DNA of 64,000 bases, from NCBI RefSeq assembly GCF_013387455.1, contig NZ_VWNC01000006.1, positions 62,001-126,000 on the forward strand. The letters are read 5' to 3'. The notes beneath the pieces were generated by a model. That model ran no database searches. It was given only the letters and a program-made list of their open reading frames with translations, and was not told the DNA's origin. The DNA comes from Mariprofundus sp. NF. Lineage in GTDB: Bacteria > Pseudomonadota > Zetaproteobacteria > Mariprofundales > Mariprofundaceae. The position numbers and the translations under genes were made by a program. Positions 21,385 to 31,012 of this stretch are shown piece after piece (the first letter of the stretch is position 1; each line of letters opens with the position of its first letter).

Positions 21385-22242
21385 TTACTGTTTTCTGTTT
21401 CCCTCAGGGTTGATCTCTTCTTCGTTCTCATCAATCTGCTTGTAACCACAATGTGGGCAGTAATGAAACTCAGGAGCCATTGACTTTTCACAGCTCTGGC
21501 ACTTCACGCCATGATGAACAGCACGGGCGATTTTAATCGACACCACACCGGTCACTGCAGCAAACATACAGATACCCACCACCATCAGACAGACAGCCAC
21601 TGCACGTCCTGCCAGCGTGTGCGGCACCACATCACCATAACCGACTGTGGTCATGGTCACGATACCCCACCAGGCACCATCAAAGGCACTTTTGAAGGTC
21701 TCCGGCTCAATGGTATAGATCAGGTTTCCGGCGAGTATGGCACCCAGTCCGATGCTACCCAGCACCATGGCCAGCATCTCCATCGTGTCACGCATACTCG
21801 ATATAAACAGGCGCAAGGCACGCAGATAACGCACCAGCTTTAACAGACGCAGAATTCTGAGCATTCTGATGGCCACATTCGGATCACCAATCAATAACAT
21901 CGGCAGAATTGCCAGCATATCAACGATGCCATAAAAACTAAAAATATAGGCTCGGGCACTTCTTGCCGCATAACAGCGAAGAACAAATTCCATGGCAAAA
22001 ACAAAGGTGACAATCATCTCAAACTGATGAACACGCTCTACCCAGATTTGTTCAAGATCCGGCATGGTCCCAGTCATTGAAACCAGCACACTGACAACAA
22101 TCAAAATGGTGATGCTTAAGTTTACAGTGCGTCCCAGTTGGGTATGCACATCGAAAAACATCATATTCAAGAGGTTGCGTAGCGGACCTCTATCTGCCCT
22201 CTTGGCAAAAGCTTTTTTCGATGAATTGGCATCCAACCGCAT
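21385..22242 (-). CDS. Voltage-gated-type potassium channel with C-terminal zinc ribbon
   Basis: A 285-residue six-helix ion channel (Kv-like). The S4-like segment carries spaced arginines in VAIRMLRILRLLKLVRYLRAL, and the selectivity filter TVGYGD lies between S5 and S6 in TMTTVGYGDVVPHTLAGR. The N-terminal 35 residues are basic and cytoplasmic. After S6 a short linker leads to a zinc ribbon with C248, C251, C262 and C265 (CQSC and CPHC), followed by an acidic tail. The zinc ribbon suggests a metal-binding or assembly element in place of an RCK domain. The gene follows deaD's terminator and is transcribed from its own promoter. Confidence 0.9.
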   Translation of the reverse strand: MRLDANSSKKAFAKRADRGPLRNLLNMMFFDVHTQLGRTVNLSITILIVVSVLVSMTGTMPDLEQIWVERVHQFEMIVTFVFAMEFVLRCYAARSARAYIFSFYGIVDMLAILPMLLIGDPNVAIRMLRILRLLKLVRYLRALRLFISSMRDTMEMLAMVLGSIGLGAILAGNLIYTIEPETFKSAFDGAWWGIVTMTTVGYGDVVPHTLAGRAVAVCLMVVGICMFAAVTGVVSIKIARAVHHGVKCQSCEKSMAPEFHYCPHCGYKQIDENEEEINPEGNRKQ

Positions 22243-22377
22243 ATCGCCTCCGATACTCTTCTATCGGTCATGTTTCTGACTGCATTAATCATAACAGTGC
22301 AAGCAGGGAACGCCACAACAGGAAATCTATTCAATACACAGGAGAGATCGCATTCACCATAGTGATATAAACTGAAC

Positions 22378-22412
22378 AAAAAAAGAGCCACCCGAATCGG
22401 GCGGCTCTTTTT
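22378..22412 (-). terminator. deaD terminator
   Basis: GAGCC(G/A)CCCGA and TCGGG(C/T)GGCTC arms form an 11-bp stem with one mismatch, flanked by A and T runs on both sides. It lies 21 bases past the deaD stop on the minus strand. Confidence 0.9.
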
Positions 22413-22432
22413 ATCTCTTCAATTTGCCTGTT

Positions 22433-24310
22433 CTATGACTTGCGTGGCGGTTTACCTCTGCCTTTCACCACATTACCACGACGCGGAGGACGATCACCGC
22501 CCCTTGATCCCGAAGGCCTGATGTTCCTTTTTTTGGCAGCAGGTGGCCTTGATGGGCCCTCAGAGCCTGAATCGCTGAGGCATGTGGCATCCAGTGTGCG
22601 ACCTGCAACCCTGATCTCACGGAACTGCTTGAACAGTTCACTGGGCATACCCTCTGGCAAATCAACGGTACTGTGATCATCCATAATGTTGATTTTATCA
22701 ATAAATTCAGATTCCAGCCCCATCTCATTGGCGATAGCGCCTACAATGTTGCCCGGTTTCACACCGTGGGTTTCACCGACTTCAAGGCGGTAGCGTGCCA
22801 TGCCCCTCTCCGGTTTTGGCCCGCTGAAGGTTCTGGCTACAGGTTTGTCCCTGCGCGACGCACGATCTGATGCACTAACAGACGAACTTGAACGCTCAGC
22901 CCTTGGCCTTCTCTCGCCTCTACTCTCATCACGCGAATCACTGCGTTCGACACGTTCACGAACTGCACGCATAGGCTGATCCTTAAGCAGCAGAGACTTA
23001 TCACCCTGTGCCATTTTTGCCAGTGCAGCTGCAATCTCAATAGCCGAAACGTCATGTTCAGCCTGATACTTTTCAACGATACCGGCAAACAACTCCAATC
23101 CATCACTGGATTCCAGTGTGTCACTGATACGCTGCTTGAATTCATCAATGCGTTTGTTGTTGATATCTTCAGTAGTCGGCATGACATACTGCTCAATCGT
23201 CTGCTTGGTCGCCCGCTCAATCGCATAAAGCATGCGCTTTTCACGTGGGGCTATGAAAAGAATTGCATCACCTTTGCGCCCTGCCCTACCGGTACGGCCA
23301 ATACGATGAACATAAGGCTCAGTATCGTTGGGGATATCAAAGTTAATCACATGCGAAATACGATCCACATCGAGACCGCGTGCTGCAACATCTGTAGCAA
23401 CAATAATATCGATCTGCCCCTTCTTCAGTCGGTTCACAGTCGCTTCACGTGTTTTCTGGGTGATATCACCATTAAGTGCTGATGCAGAGAAACCTCGCGC
23501 TTCAAGCTTTTCAGCAATCTCTTCGGTCGCAGACTTGGTGCGCACAAAGATGATCATGCCATCAAACGGCTCTGCCTCAAGAATACGGGTCAATGCATCC
23601 ATCTTCTGACGAACGCCGCCAGCTACAAGGTAACGCTGACGAATCGTTTCTACTGTCGACGTTTTCGTCTTGACGGTAACATGTTCAGGACTGTTCAGAT
23701 GCTGCTCAGCAATCTTGCGAATCACCGGTGGCATAGTGGCGGAGAATAGTGCGATCTGACGATCTGAAGGAGTCTGTTCGAGAACCCACTTCACATCATC
23801 GATGAAACCCATGCGCAACATCTCGTCCGCTTCATCGAGAACAAGAGCGCGCAGGCCACCAAGATTGAGTGTGCCGCGACGCATATGGTCCATCACACGA
23901 CCGGGCGTGCCGACGACAACATGTACGCCACGTTTAAGTGCACGCAGCTGAATCTCATAGCTCTGACCACCGTAGATCGGCAACACATGGAAGCCTCTCA
24001 TATGCTTGGCATAGATCTGGAACGCCTCGGCAACCTGAATAGCAAGCTCACGTGTTGGTGCCAACACAAGCAGCTGCGGAGTGCTTTTGTTCAAATCGAT
24101 ATGGGAGAGCAGCGGCAGCGCAAAGGCGCCTGTCTTGCCCGTGCCCGTCTGTGCCTGGCCAACAAGATCCCTGCCCTCTAAGAGCAGTGGAATCGTCTGT
24201 GCCTGAATCGGAGATGGTGTTTCATATCCCACATCTTGAACGCCCTTAAGCACGTCCGGGTGTAGGTTCAGCTCACTGAATGTAGGCTGAGTTTCTTCAT
24301 TTGTAGTCAT
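22433..24310 (-). CDS. deaD: DEAD-box RNA helicase, DeaD/CsdA type
   Basis: A 625-residue ATP-dependent RNA helicase used in ribosome assembly and RNA turnover, often cold-induced. All DEAD-box motifs are visible: Q motif, AQTGTGKT (Walker A), PTRELA, TPGRVMDH, DEAD, SATMP, IIFVRTK, TDVAARGLD and HRIGRTGRAG. After the two RecA domains (to about residue 375) come a helical dimerisation-like region, an Arg/Ser/Asp-rich stretch around 460-500, a DbpA-type RNA-binding domain (about 505-580, RYRLEVGETHGVKPGNIVGA) and an Arg/Gly/Lys-rich tail. This order identifies the DeaD/CsdA group over RhlE or RhlB. It is followed by a strong terminator. Confidence 0.95.
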   Translation of the reverse strand: MTTNEETQPTFSELNLHPDVLKGVQDVGYETPSPIQAQTIPLLLEGRDLVGQAQTGTGKTGAFALPLLSHIDLNKSTPQLLVLAPTRELAIQVAEAFQIYAKHMRGFHVLPIYGGQSYEIQLRALKRGVHVVVGTPGRVMDHMRRGTLNLGGLRALVLDEADEMLRMGFIDDVKWVLEQTPSDRQIALFSATMPPVIRKIAEQHLNSPEHVTVKTKTSTVETIRQRYLVAGGVRQKMDALTRILEAEPFDGMIIFVRTKSATEEIAEKLEARGFSASALNGDITQKTREATVNRLKKGQIDIIVATDVAARGLDVDRISHVINFDIPNDTEPYVHRIGRTGRAGRKGDAILFIAPREKRMLYAIERATKQTIEQYVMPTTEDINNKRIDEFKQRISDTLESSDGLELFAGIVEKYQAEHDVSAIEIAAALAKMAQGDKSLLLKDQPMRAVRERVERSDSRDESRGERRPRAERSSSSVSASDRASRRDKPVARTFSGPKPERGMARYRLEVGETHGVKPGNIVGAIANEMGLESEFIDKINIMDDHSTVDLPEGMPSELFKQFREIRVAGRTLDATCLSDSGSEGPSRPPAAKKRNIRPSGSRGGDRPPRRGNVVKGRGKPPRKS

Positions 24311-24436
24311 TTAATTATATACCTGCGGAAATTACCGGCCGCGAAGAGTGCCTATAATTGCATTAAGATACCATGAATATAATAGGTTTGTAGAAAAAAC
24401 TGTCCCAATCCACCACAGATCGACTAAGCTTTGGCC

Positions 24437-24787
24437 ATGACCGAAAACAATATTCTCAAGAAAATCACCATCGCCAACAACCTCAAACATTTCGAGATCA
24501 AAGAGATCTTCGAGCTTGGCGGCTTCGAATTCAGTAGCAGTCAGATCAAGGCATTTATGGCCGGATCACAAAACAAGAACTACGAGAAACTCTCTGAAGA
24601 GCAGTTTGAAGGTTTCCTCAACGGCTTCATTCTCTACTCCCGTGGCCCGGTGGATGAACCCACCCTGCTGCCGCGCACCATCGAAAGCTTCATCATCGGA
24701 CTTATCGAGTCAGGCAACACAGGTGCTATCGAAGAGATTCGCTGCCTGATTGAAGATGTGAATGATGAGATCGGAACTGCTGATTAG
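24437..24787 (+). CDS. DUF1456 family protein (YehS-like)
   Basis: A 116-residue cytoplasmic protein of the DUF1456 family (E. coli YehS). Two copies of a repeated helical unit are visible: residues 2-62 (NNILKKITIANNLKHFEIKE...FLNGF) is the first; the second copy of the family repeat is short here, since E. coli YehS is about 156 residues. It ends in an acidic helix (SGNTGAIEEIRCLIEDVND). The function of the family is unknown. The start at ATG 24437 is chosen over the TTG six bases earlier; neither has a strong ribosome site. It is divergent from deaD and convergent with the hybrid kinase. Confidence 0.75.
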   Translation: MTENNILKKITIANNLKHFEIKEIFELGGFEFSSSQIKAFMAGSQNKNYEKLSEEQFEGFLNGFILYSRGPVDEPTLLPRTIESFIIGLIESGNTGAIEEIRCLIEDVNDEIGTAD

Positions 24788-24824
24788 CGATGGGTTGGCC
24801 AGCCTGACTGGCTACTCTGAATAG

Positions 24825-27362
24825 TTAAGCGTCCAGTTGCTCACGAATCACCCTGCTCAACATCTCAATATGACATGGTTTGGAGAGAATCAGGTAATCA
24901 CTGGATGGCATCTCCCCTTTCAATGCATCCTCTTTATCGTAACCGGTTGTAAAGATCACTTTCACATCCGGATCAATGCCACACATCCTCTCTACCGCTT
25001 TCACACCACCCAGCCGTGGCATCACCACATCCATTAGCACACACGAAATAACACGATGACTGGTGCTGAATATTTCAACGGCTTCCAGTCCATCGGATGC
25101 CTCCAGCACGTTGTAACCGATGCTCTCCAACACCTCTTTGGTACTCATTCGAATGTCGGCATTATCATCGACCACAAGAATCGTCTCACCCTGGCCACTG
25201 ATAATAGCGTCACAATCTTCAGGGCTGATTACAGACTGCTTCTCCTCCAGCAGCGGCAGATAGATATAAAATGAGGAGCCCTCACCGGGAGTGCTCTCCA
25301 CTTCAACGATGCCACCATGACTTTCAATCGCACCATAAACCATGGCCAGACCAAGGCCTGTGCCTGTACCAACCTCCTTTGAGGTATAAAATGGTTCGAA
25401 GATATGCTCCTGCTGCTCTTTGCTGATACCGCAACCGTTATCACTGACTGTCAGCCTTGCAAACCGGGTACCGCTCATAGATGGATGCAGATGTGAGAAC
25501 TCAGCATCTGCCTCAAACTCATCAAGAGAGAGAGAGACCTGCGGTTCAGCAACCGAAGCAACAGCATCACGGGCATTGTTCAGAAGATTGATCAACGCCT
25601 GATGCAGCTGCGTGGCATCACCATTGACCACCAACTCCTCCAGACAGAAGCGGGTCTTGAATGAGATGTTTTCAGGAATACTGACTTCATTGATCTTGGA
25701 TACCTCTTTAATAAATGAGGTCAGGCCAAAAGGTCGCATCTCCAGCACACCCTTGCGCGCAAACATCAGCAGCTGTTTGATCATATCTGAAGCCCTGTAA
25801 CTCAGACTCTCGACAACCTCCAGCCTGTGTACCACATCAGGAAAATCTACCATGCGTTTCTTGGCCAGATAGAGGTTGCCGGTCATGCCTCCCAGCATAT
25901 TATTAAAATCATGGGCAATACCACCCACAAGCGTACCGATCGCCTCCATCTTCTGGGCCTGCCGGAACTTGTTCTCCAGCTCCTCATGATCACTCATATC
26001 CTGCTGGATACCGACAAAATGGGTGATTTCATGGGCCTCATTGAAGATCGGAGCAATCGACATCGATGCCGGATAGAGGCTGCCATCCTTACGACGTTCA
26101 ATCAGTGAACGTTTCCATACCTCGCCACTCAAAATTGTCTGCCACAACTCGTCGTAAAACTCTGAACTCTGCCTGCCACTTTTAAGCAGTCTCGGGCTCT
26201 CTCCCATGACCTCCTCAGCAGTATGACCTGTAATGATTGAAAACGCCGGGTTCACATATTCAATGATCCCCTCTCTGTCGGTAATGATAATTGATTCGCC
26301 GGCCTGCTCGATAGCCTGAGATAGTTTGCGTAGTTGATCTTCGGCTTTTATACGGGCAGTGATATCATGAATAATCGAGTAGAGAACCTGCTCTCCATTC
26401 CAGTGCAAGGGACCTGAATAGACCTCAACATCTTTTACCTCTCCAGAAGCAAGCCTGTGTTTAAAGATGAAATGACTTCGCCCCTCTGATTTTGCATGCT
26501 GCATCTCAACCGCAATCTCTTCAGAAGAGAGACTGTTGATAGCAGAAATCGACATCGACATGAGTTGATCCTGGCTGTAACCGTAAAATAGTTCCGCAGC
26601 TCTGTTGGCGGCAATAATGGCTCCAGTATCGGGATCAATAACCAGTTCCACACACTTGTTGTTCTCAAACAGCTCTCTGAATCGCCCCTCACTCTTTTCC
26701 AGCTCATCTTTCTGATGCTGACTCTCAAGCCTGAGCGAGATATTTTGAGTAATTTGATGGTGAATCCTTAGCGAACTGATAACCAGAATAATCCAAAACA
26801 GGAAAAGCATAAAACCCATGGCATAAGCCATAGGCGTTGCCTCCATGACAAAGCGGAGGGAGAGAGGCAAAAGGCTCAGAGATAGATAAATGAGAATGGG
26901 GAGTTTTTGTGGGGAGAGTGAGGTGATCGCCCCGGCGCACATGCCACCTACCACAAAGGCGAGAAACACCTGATGTACTACAGACTGGTCGGCAAACAGA
27001 AGTAGTGATGCGCAGCCCCAGCTCAAAGCCGCCAGCGTGGTTCCTGCTAAAAAAGATATCTCCCAACGCTGAGAGTTTTGGACTTTAGCTTGATCACGTT
27101 GAAAATAGTGGCTGTGAAGCAGTCGGCCCAATGTGATAAACAGCAGGACAGCGAGCCATGCGATCAGATAGTCGTGCCTGATAACATCCCACAACATGAG
27201 CGTTAATATCGATGCGTTAATGGTAGTCGCAATGGAAGAGGAGGCCATTGCCTTAAACAGAAGAGAGACCTGCTCGGCTTTTATTGCCGCTTGCAGATGT
27301 GACATGTCAGCAACCTCTTCGCTCTTCACCATCTCAGGATATCTACCCCACTCAAATGCCAT
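24825..27362 (-). CDS. Hybrid sensor histidine kinase with MASE-like membrane domain, two PAS domains and receiver
   Basis: An 845-residue signalling kinase. An N-terminal membrane module with about six helices (roughly residues 35-195) is followed by PAS domains at about 220-345 and 350-475, a HisKA dimerisation domain with the phospho-accepting histidine in AHDFNNMLGG, a HATPase domain (NDNGCGISKEQQ, GTGLGLAMVYG), and a C-terminal receiver domain with the aspartate in CVLMDVVMPRLGG. The H-box HDFNN pattern identifies the group in which the receiver often passes phosphate to a separate protein. I start at ATG 27362, eight codons inside the longest frame, because AAGGAG is nine bases upstream. 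No cognate regulator is adjacent. Confidence 0.92.
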   Translation of the reverse strand: MAFEWGRYPEMVKSEEVADMSHLQAAIKAEQVSLLFKAMASSSIATTINASILTLMLWDVIRHDYLIAWLAVLLFITLGRLLHSHYFQRDQAKVQNSQRWEISFLAGTTLAALSWGCASLLLFADQSVVHQVFLAFVVGGMCAGAITSLSPQKLPILIYLSLSLLPLSLRFVMEATPMAYAMGFMLFLFWIILVISSLRIHHQITQNISLRLESQHQKDELEKSEGRFRELFENNKCVELVIDPDTGAIIAANRAAELFYGYSQDQLMSMSISAINSLSSEEIAVEMQHAKSEGRSHFIFKHRLASGEVKDVEVYSGPLHWNGEQVLYSIIHDITARIKAEDQLRKLSQAIEQAGESIIITDREGIIEYVNPAFSIITGHTAEEVMGESPRLLKSGRQSSEFYDELWQTILSGEVWKRSLIERRKDGSLYPASMSIAPIFNEAHEITHFVGIQQDMSDHEELENKFRQAQKMEAIGTLVGGIAHDFNNMLGGMTGNLYLAKKRMVDFPDVVHRLEVVESLSYRASDMIKQLLMFARKGVLEMRPFGLTSFIKEVSKINEVSIPENISFKTRFCLEELVVNGDATQLHQALINLLNNARDAVASVAEPQVSLSLDEFEADAEFSHLHPSMSGTRFARLTVSDNGCGISKEQQEHIFEPFYTSKEVGTGTGLGLAMVYGAIESHGGIVEVESTPGEGSSFYIYLPLLEEKQSVISPEDCDAIISGQGETILVVDDNADIRMSTKEVLESIGYNVLEASDGLEAVEIFSTSHRVISCVLMDVVMPRLGGVKAVERMCGIDPDVKVIFTTGYDKEDALKGEMPSSDYLILSKPCHIEMLSRVIREQLDA

Positions 27363-27407
27363 GATGCATTTCTCCTTAATCTGCATAGGAATAGTGCGAC
27401 AGTAAAC

Positions 27408-27437
27408 AAAAAAGGCCGCTCAGAGAGCGACCTTTTT
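27408..27437 (-). terminator. hemE terminator
   Basis: An 11-bp stem (AAAGG-CGCTC and GAGCG-CCTTT with one mismatch) followed by a T-run on the minus strand, 20 bases after the hemE stop and just before the hybrid kinase gene. Confidence 0.85.
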
Positions 27438-27456
27438 AAAGTGAAGCAGTAGTCAG

Positions 27457-28524
27457 TTACTTATGATATTGAACGGACTCTTCGCGAACAGCCTTGAAAA
27501 ACTCAATAGCGTGCTCAGGTGGCACATCTGGAGTGATGCCGTGACCAAGATTAAAGACATGGCCATTACCATGACCGAACTTGGCCAGAATATCCTTCAC
27601 CTCAGCACGGATACGCTCAGGTTTAGCGTATAACATAGTCGGATCCATATTACCCTGCAGAGCCACGCGATCACCAACACGCGCTTTGGCCTCATCAATA
27701 TCAATCGACCAGTCCAGACCCAGCACATCACAACCGGTATCAGCCATCGCTTCCAACCAGCCCATGCCACCCTTGGAGTAGAGGATTACAGGCACTTTAC
27801 GGCCGTCATGTTCACGGGTGAGCTGTGAAACAATCCTCTGCATATACTGCAGGGAGAACTCTTTATAATCACGGGTATTAAGGATGCCACCCCAGGTATC
27901 AAAGATCTGTACAGCCTGTGCACCACTGGCAATCTGACCATTGAGATAAGCGGCAACAGAGTCGGCTAGCTTCTCAAGCAGCAGATGCATAGTTTCCGGA
28001 TCATTGAATGCCATCGCTTTGACTTTGGAGAAGTTCTTGGAGCCGCCACCCTCAACCATGTAGGTCGCCAGTGTCCACGGAGAGCCTGCAAAACCGATCA
28101 GAGGTACGCGGCCATTGAGATCACGCCGAATGGTGCTCACTGCATCCATCACATAACCCAACTCTTTGGTTGGATCATCCAATACAGGCAGTTTTTCTAC
28201 ATCAGCACGGCAGGTGATTGGATCAGGGAACTTAGGCCCTTCACCGACACCAAAGGTCAGTTCCATGCCCATCGCTTCGGGTACAACCAGAATATCGGAG
28301 AAGAGAATCGCAGCATCTGCATCAAGAATATCAATCGGCTGCAGGGTTACTTCGGAGCACAGCTCAGGTGAGCGGCAGAGATTCAGGAAACCACCAGCGC
28401 GTGCTCGGGTTGCCCTGTATTCAGCAAGGTAACGTCCAGCCTGGCGCATCATCCATACCGGCGTACGCTCAACATCCTGGCGCAGGCAGGCGCGCAAAAA
28501 TAGATCATTTTTCAATTCAGTCAT
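27457..28524 (-). CDS. hemE: Uroporphyrinogen decarboxylase
   Basis: HemE removes four carboxyl groups from uroporphyrinogen III to give coproporphyrinogen III in haem synthesis. The 355-residue product has the N-terminal signature [17 protein letters not shown] (substrate-anion arginines), [11 protein letters not shown] with the essential aspartate, [17 protein letters not shown] and [15 protein letters not shown]. Start is ATG at 28524 with AAGGA nine bases upstream. In a haem-rich, cytochrome-producing organism it is an expected housekeeping gene. It is monocistronic, with repeat-containing spacer upstream and a terminator downstream. Confidence 0.98.
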   Translation of the reverse strand: MTELKNDLFLRACLRQDVERTPVWMMRQAGRYLAEYRATRARAGGFLNLCRSPELCSEVTLQPIDILDADAAILFSDILVVPEAMGMELTFGVGEGPKFPDPITCRADVEKLPVLDDPTKELGYVMDAVSTIRRDLNGRVPLIGFAGSPWTLATYMVEGGGSKNFSKVKAMAFNDPETMHLLLEKLADSVAAYLNGQIASGAQAVQIFDTWGGILNTRDYKEFSLQYMQRIVSQLTREHDGRKVPVILYSKGGMGWLEAMADTGCDVLGLDWSIDIDEAKARVGDRVALQGNMDPTMLYAKPERIRAEVKDILAKFGHGNGHVFNLGHGITPDVPPEHAIEFFKAVREESVQYHK

Positions 28525-28539
28525 TTATTATATTCCTTT

Positions 28540-28688
28540 TTTAGACACAGATGGACGCAGATTATCGCTGATGAACAGGATTACTATCAAAAACGATATC
28601 ACCTAATCCTTCCACTCAATTTCTATCGTATTTACTGATCAAAAAAAGCACACTATCTGTGTTTATCTGCGTTAATCAGCGTCTAATT
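28540..28688. repeat. Inverted repeat pair in the hemE-thiG spacer
   Basis: The left arm (about 28541-28577, AGACACAGATGGACGCAGAT...) and the right arm (about 28655-28686) are imperfect inverted copies with shared words ACACAGAT, ACGCAGAT and GCTGAT. The same type of degenerate ATCTGCGTTAATC spacer sequence is known to me from many unrelated bacterial genomes. No ORF lies inside. Confidence 0.55.
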
Positions 28689-28691
28689 TAT

Positions 28692-29471
28692 TTAATCCCA
28701 GATGTAACCTTCAGTTGGTGATGAAGCACTGGCAAAGGCGCGTTTTGGCATACGTCCGGCCAGATAGGCCTGACGCCCTGCCCTGACTGCATCGCGCATC
28801 GCTTTAGCCATCAGACACTCATCTTTGGCTTCTGCAATGGCAGTATTAATCAGTACAGCATCTGCACCCAGCTCCATCGATTTCGCAGCATCAGAAGCAG
28901 TACCAATGCCGGCATCGACAACAATCGGAACCGATGCGCGCTCTTTGATGACGCGAATATTGAACGGATTAGCAAGTCCACGTCCTGAACCGATCGGATT
29001 ACCCAGTGGCATCACTGCCACGCAACCAATCTCCTCCAGCCGTGTTGCCACAATCGGATCATCATTGGTGTAGACCATCACCTCAAAACCCTCTGCAACC
29101 AGCGTCTCGGCGGCATTGATCGTCTCAACCACATTGGGATAAAGCGTCTGTGTATCGCCAAGCACCTCCAGCTTCACAAGGTTCCAGCCACCGGCTTCAC
29201 GAGCCAGACGCAGGGTGCGCACCGCATCATCGGCATTAAAACAGCCTGCTGTATTAGGCAGAATGGTATATTTTTTCGGATCGATATAATCGAGCAGATT
29301 CTCTTTGCCAGGGTCAGTAATATTCACACGACGCACAGCCACAGTAATCATCTCAGCATCTGATGCTTCGGTAGCATCTTTGGTGGTCTGAAAATCTTTG
29401 TATTTACCAGAGCCTACAATGAGTCTCGATCTGAACTCATGGCTACCTACTTTAAACATATCATCAGACAT
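28692..29471 (-). CDS. thiG: Thiazole synthase
   Basis: ThiG builds the thiazole phosphate of thiamine from deoxyxylulose phosphate, dehydroglycine or iminoglycine and the ThiS thiocarboxylate. The 259-residue TIM barrel shows [19 protein letters not shown] (Schiff-base lysine region), [28 protein letters not shown] and [30 protein letters not shown]. Start at ATG 29471; a second ATG four codons in is possible. It lies downstream of thiS in the same direction, separated by an unusual 281-base hairpin-rich spacer. No thiamine riboswitch was recognised upstream. Confidence 0.97.
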   Translation of the reverse strand: MSDDMFKVGSHEFRSRLIVGSGKYKDFQTTKDATEASDAEMITVAVRRVNITDPGKENLLDYIDPKKYTILPNTAGCFNADDAVRTLRLAREAGGWNLVKLEVLGDTQTLYPNVVETINAAETLVAEGFEVMVYTNDDPIVATRLEEIGCVAVMPLGNPIGSGRGLANPFNIRVIKERASVPIVVDAGIGTASDAAKSMELGADAVLINTAIAEAKDECLMAKAMRDAVRAGRQAYLAGRMPKRAFASASSPTEGYIWD

Positions 29472-29752
29472 CTAATCAAACTCCCCTTCCGCACAATCTG
29501 TACGGGAAAACGTCGCAACTTTTGCTCTTTTGTGCAAGCACGGGATGAATCATCCCATACACTAAGCAATAATTCCCTTCCGCACACGACGTGCGGCTTT
29601 TGACTCAGGCTATCCTGAGCCTTCGAGGCTGTGCCCCGCAGCATGCGTCCAATTCGGCTATTCTTCCGAATTGTGTAAACAGGCGAAAATCACACTTTCC
29701 GACTGCGAAAACAAGTAAAAGCCACGCAAGCCTTTTATGAATCGATCAAACC
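29472..29752 (-). other. Hairpin-rich spacer between thiS and thiG
   Basis: A 281-base spacer within the operon with several short palindromes: CAATTCGG/CCGAATTG (29649-29672), CTCAGG/CCTGAG near 29604-29618, GCAC/GTGC near 29582-29596, and GGGATG/CATCCC near 29542-29555. The word CCCTTCCGCAC occurs twice (near 29484 and 29576). A 65-codon frame crosses it but looks non-coding. Confidence 0.5.
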
Positions 29753-29962
29753 TTATCCGCCACCGATCATGTGAACCAGTTCAATGCGGTCACCATTTTT
29801 CAAAGCGGCGCTCTCATACTGGCTTCTGGGAACCACCTCAAGATTACACTCAATGGCAATCATCCGTTTCTCCAGTCCCATTTCAGTTACCAGTTCACTC
29901 AGGGTGGTTGCCTGCACTATCCGGTCTTCGCCATTGATATGGATGGTAATCTCGTCAGACAT
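29753..29962 (-). CDS. thiS: Sulfur carrier protein ThiS
   Basis: ThiS is a ubiquitin-fold sulfur carrier; its C-terminal Gly-Gly receives sulfur as a thiocarboxylate for thiazole synthesis. The 69-residue product ends in HMIGGG, has the ubiquitin-like pattern ITIHINGED...TTLSELVTEMGLEKRMIAIECN and the typical NGDRIELVH end strand. The start is ATG 29962 with AGGGG five bases upstream; the open frame reaches further back to 30046 but that part lacks the fold. MoaD would be the alternative, but the downstream thiG makes ThiS the better call. Confidence 0.92.
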   Translation of the reverse strand: MSDEITIHINGEDRIVQATTLSELVTEMGLEKRMIAIECNLEVVPRSQYESAALKNGDRIELVHMIGGG

Positions 29963-30040
29963 GCAAGCCCCTATAAAATCCACAAAAAAACAACCGTAAT
30001 GATCATTTTTTGACCAGAATCGATCTTTTTTCACCTGTTT

Positions 30041-30541
30041 ATGCATTCATCCCGATTGACCCGGTATATACGAACACTTAGTGTGAGCCGCATGCTAACA
30101 GCAAGCGCCAGCACACCCAATACCCGGCAGTTAAAAGCTAAGTCAGCCCCTGTGCCAGGCAACTGGTACGGTGTCGCAGCTGGCATGCATGCGGCAAAAG
30201 AGGCGATTGCCAACAGTGATCTAAAATCAGCTGAGAAGATTCTCAATGAATTGATCGCCTTTGCCCCTTCTGAAACATCTGCGTGGCAGCTTCTGGCTCG
30301 CATACAGAGAAAACTCGGCAAGATTGAAGCAGGCATACAGAGCGCTACCCGTGCACTTAAATTGCAGAATGCCCGCCAGGTGCCGCAAACACCCGCATCA
30401 AGCACACTGGCCAGACTGCTCTGGCAGCAAGGCGAAAAAGAGCATGCAGTTAAAATGCTTGCTCTGCTCATGATGCGTCAGCCCGAAGATCCTTCACTAC
30501 AAACACTTAAGAACGATTGGGAGAGGGAGACCGACTCATGA
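30041..30541 (+). CDS. Small TPR-like protein upstream of aroQ
   Basis: A protein of up to 166 residues with a basic, low-complexity N-terminus (to about residue 45) and two or three TPR-like helical pairs (about 50-155): [40 protein letters not shown] and [20 protein letters not shown]. There is no signal peptide. The first ATG (30041) and an internal ATG (30092) are both possible starts; neither has a convincing ribosome site. Its stop overlaps the aroQ start (ATGA), so it is coupled to aroQ. Its partner or function is not evident. Confidence 0.75.
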   Translation: MHSSRLTRYIRTLSVSRMLTASASTPNTRQLKAKSAPVPGNWYGVAAGMHAAKEAIANSDLKSAEKILNELIAFAPSETSAWQLLARIQRKLGKIEAGIQSATRALKLQNARQVPQTPASSTLARLLWQQGEKEHAVKMLALLMMRQPEDPSLQTLKNDWERETDS

Positions 30542-30993
30542 AAAACCTGCGCATTCTTGTTCTGCATGGACCAAACCTCAACCTTCTCGGCACACGTGAA
30601 CCCGGCCACTATGGACATCTCACGCTTGCTGATATCAACCAGTCACTGATTGAGCTGGGTGACAACCTCGGAATCGAGATATCCAGCTTCCAGAGCAATC
30701 ACGAAGGCGAGCTGGTTGATCGCATCCATCAGGCTGCCAGTGACCATATCGATGGTATTGTTATCAATCCGGCAGCCTACACCCACACCAGCATTGCGCT
30801 TCGTGATGCTATGCTGGCGATCAACATCCCGTTTATTGAAGTGCACCTATCTAATATTCACCGCCGTGAAGAGTTTCGTCATCACTCCATGCTGGCGGCT
30901 GCCGCCACAGGTATCGTGGCTGGCTTTGGTGCAACCTCATACCAGCTGGCCCTGCGCGGCCTGCAAGACCATTTGCGTCAGATAAAAGACTAA
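30538..30993 (+). CDS. aroQ: Type II 3-dehydroquinate dehydratase
   Basis: AroQ converts 3-dehydroquinate to 3-dehydroshikimate in the shikimate pathway. The 151-residue protein has the type II signature [19 protein letters not shown] (active-site Arg and Tyr), [29 protein letters not shown] and [17 protein letters not shown]. Start at ATG 30538, which overlaps the previous stop; the longer frame back to 30517 is unlikely. aroQ-accB-accC is a common proteobacterial gene order, and accB follows after 19 bases with its own AAGGAG. Confidence 0.97.
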   Translation: MKNLRILVLHGPNLNLLGTREPGHYGHLTLADINQSLIELGDNLGIEISSFQSNHEGELVDRIHQAASDHIDGIVINPAAYTHTSIALRDAMLAINIPFIEVHLSNIHRREEFRHHSMLAAAATGIVAGFGATSYQLALRGLQDHLRQIKD

Positions 30994-31012
30994 CTAAAAC
31001 AAGGAGATCAAC

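Noticed and set aside
24796-24813. Hairpin after the DUF1456 gene (GCCAG-CCTGA-CTGGC)
   Set aside because: Only a 5-bp stem with no T-run; not enough to call a terminator.
29447-29644. 65-codon minus-strand frame crossing the thiS-thiG spacer
   Set aside because: It has no convincing ribosome site, overlaps the thiG start and runs through the hairpin repeats; composition looks like non-coding structured DNA.
29963-30040. TPP riboswitch upstream of thiS
   Set aside because: The conserved CUGAGA and ACCUGAUCUGG blocks are absent in the 78 bases before the gene.
30031-30471. 146-codon minus-strand frame opposite the TPR gene
   Set aside because: It lies entirely antisense to the 30041-30541 frame, which has TPR-like repeats and is coupled to aroQ.
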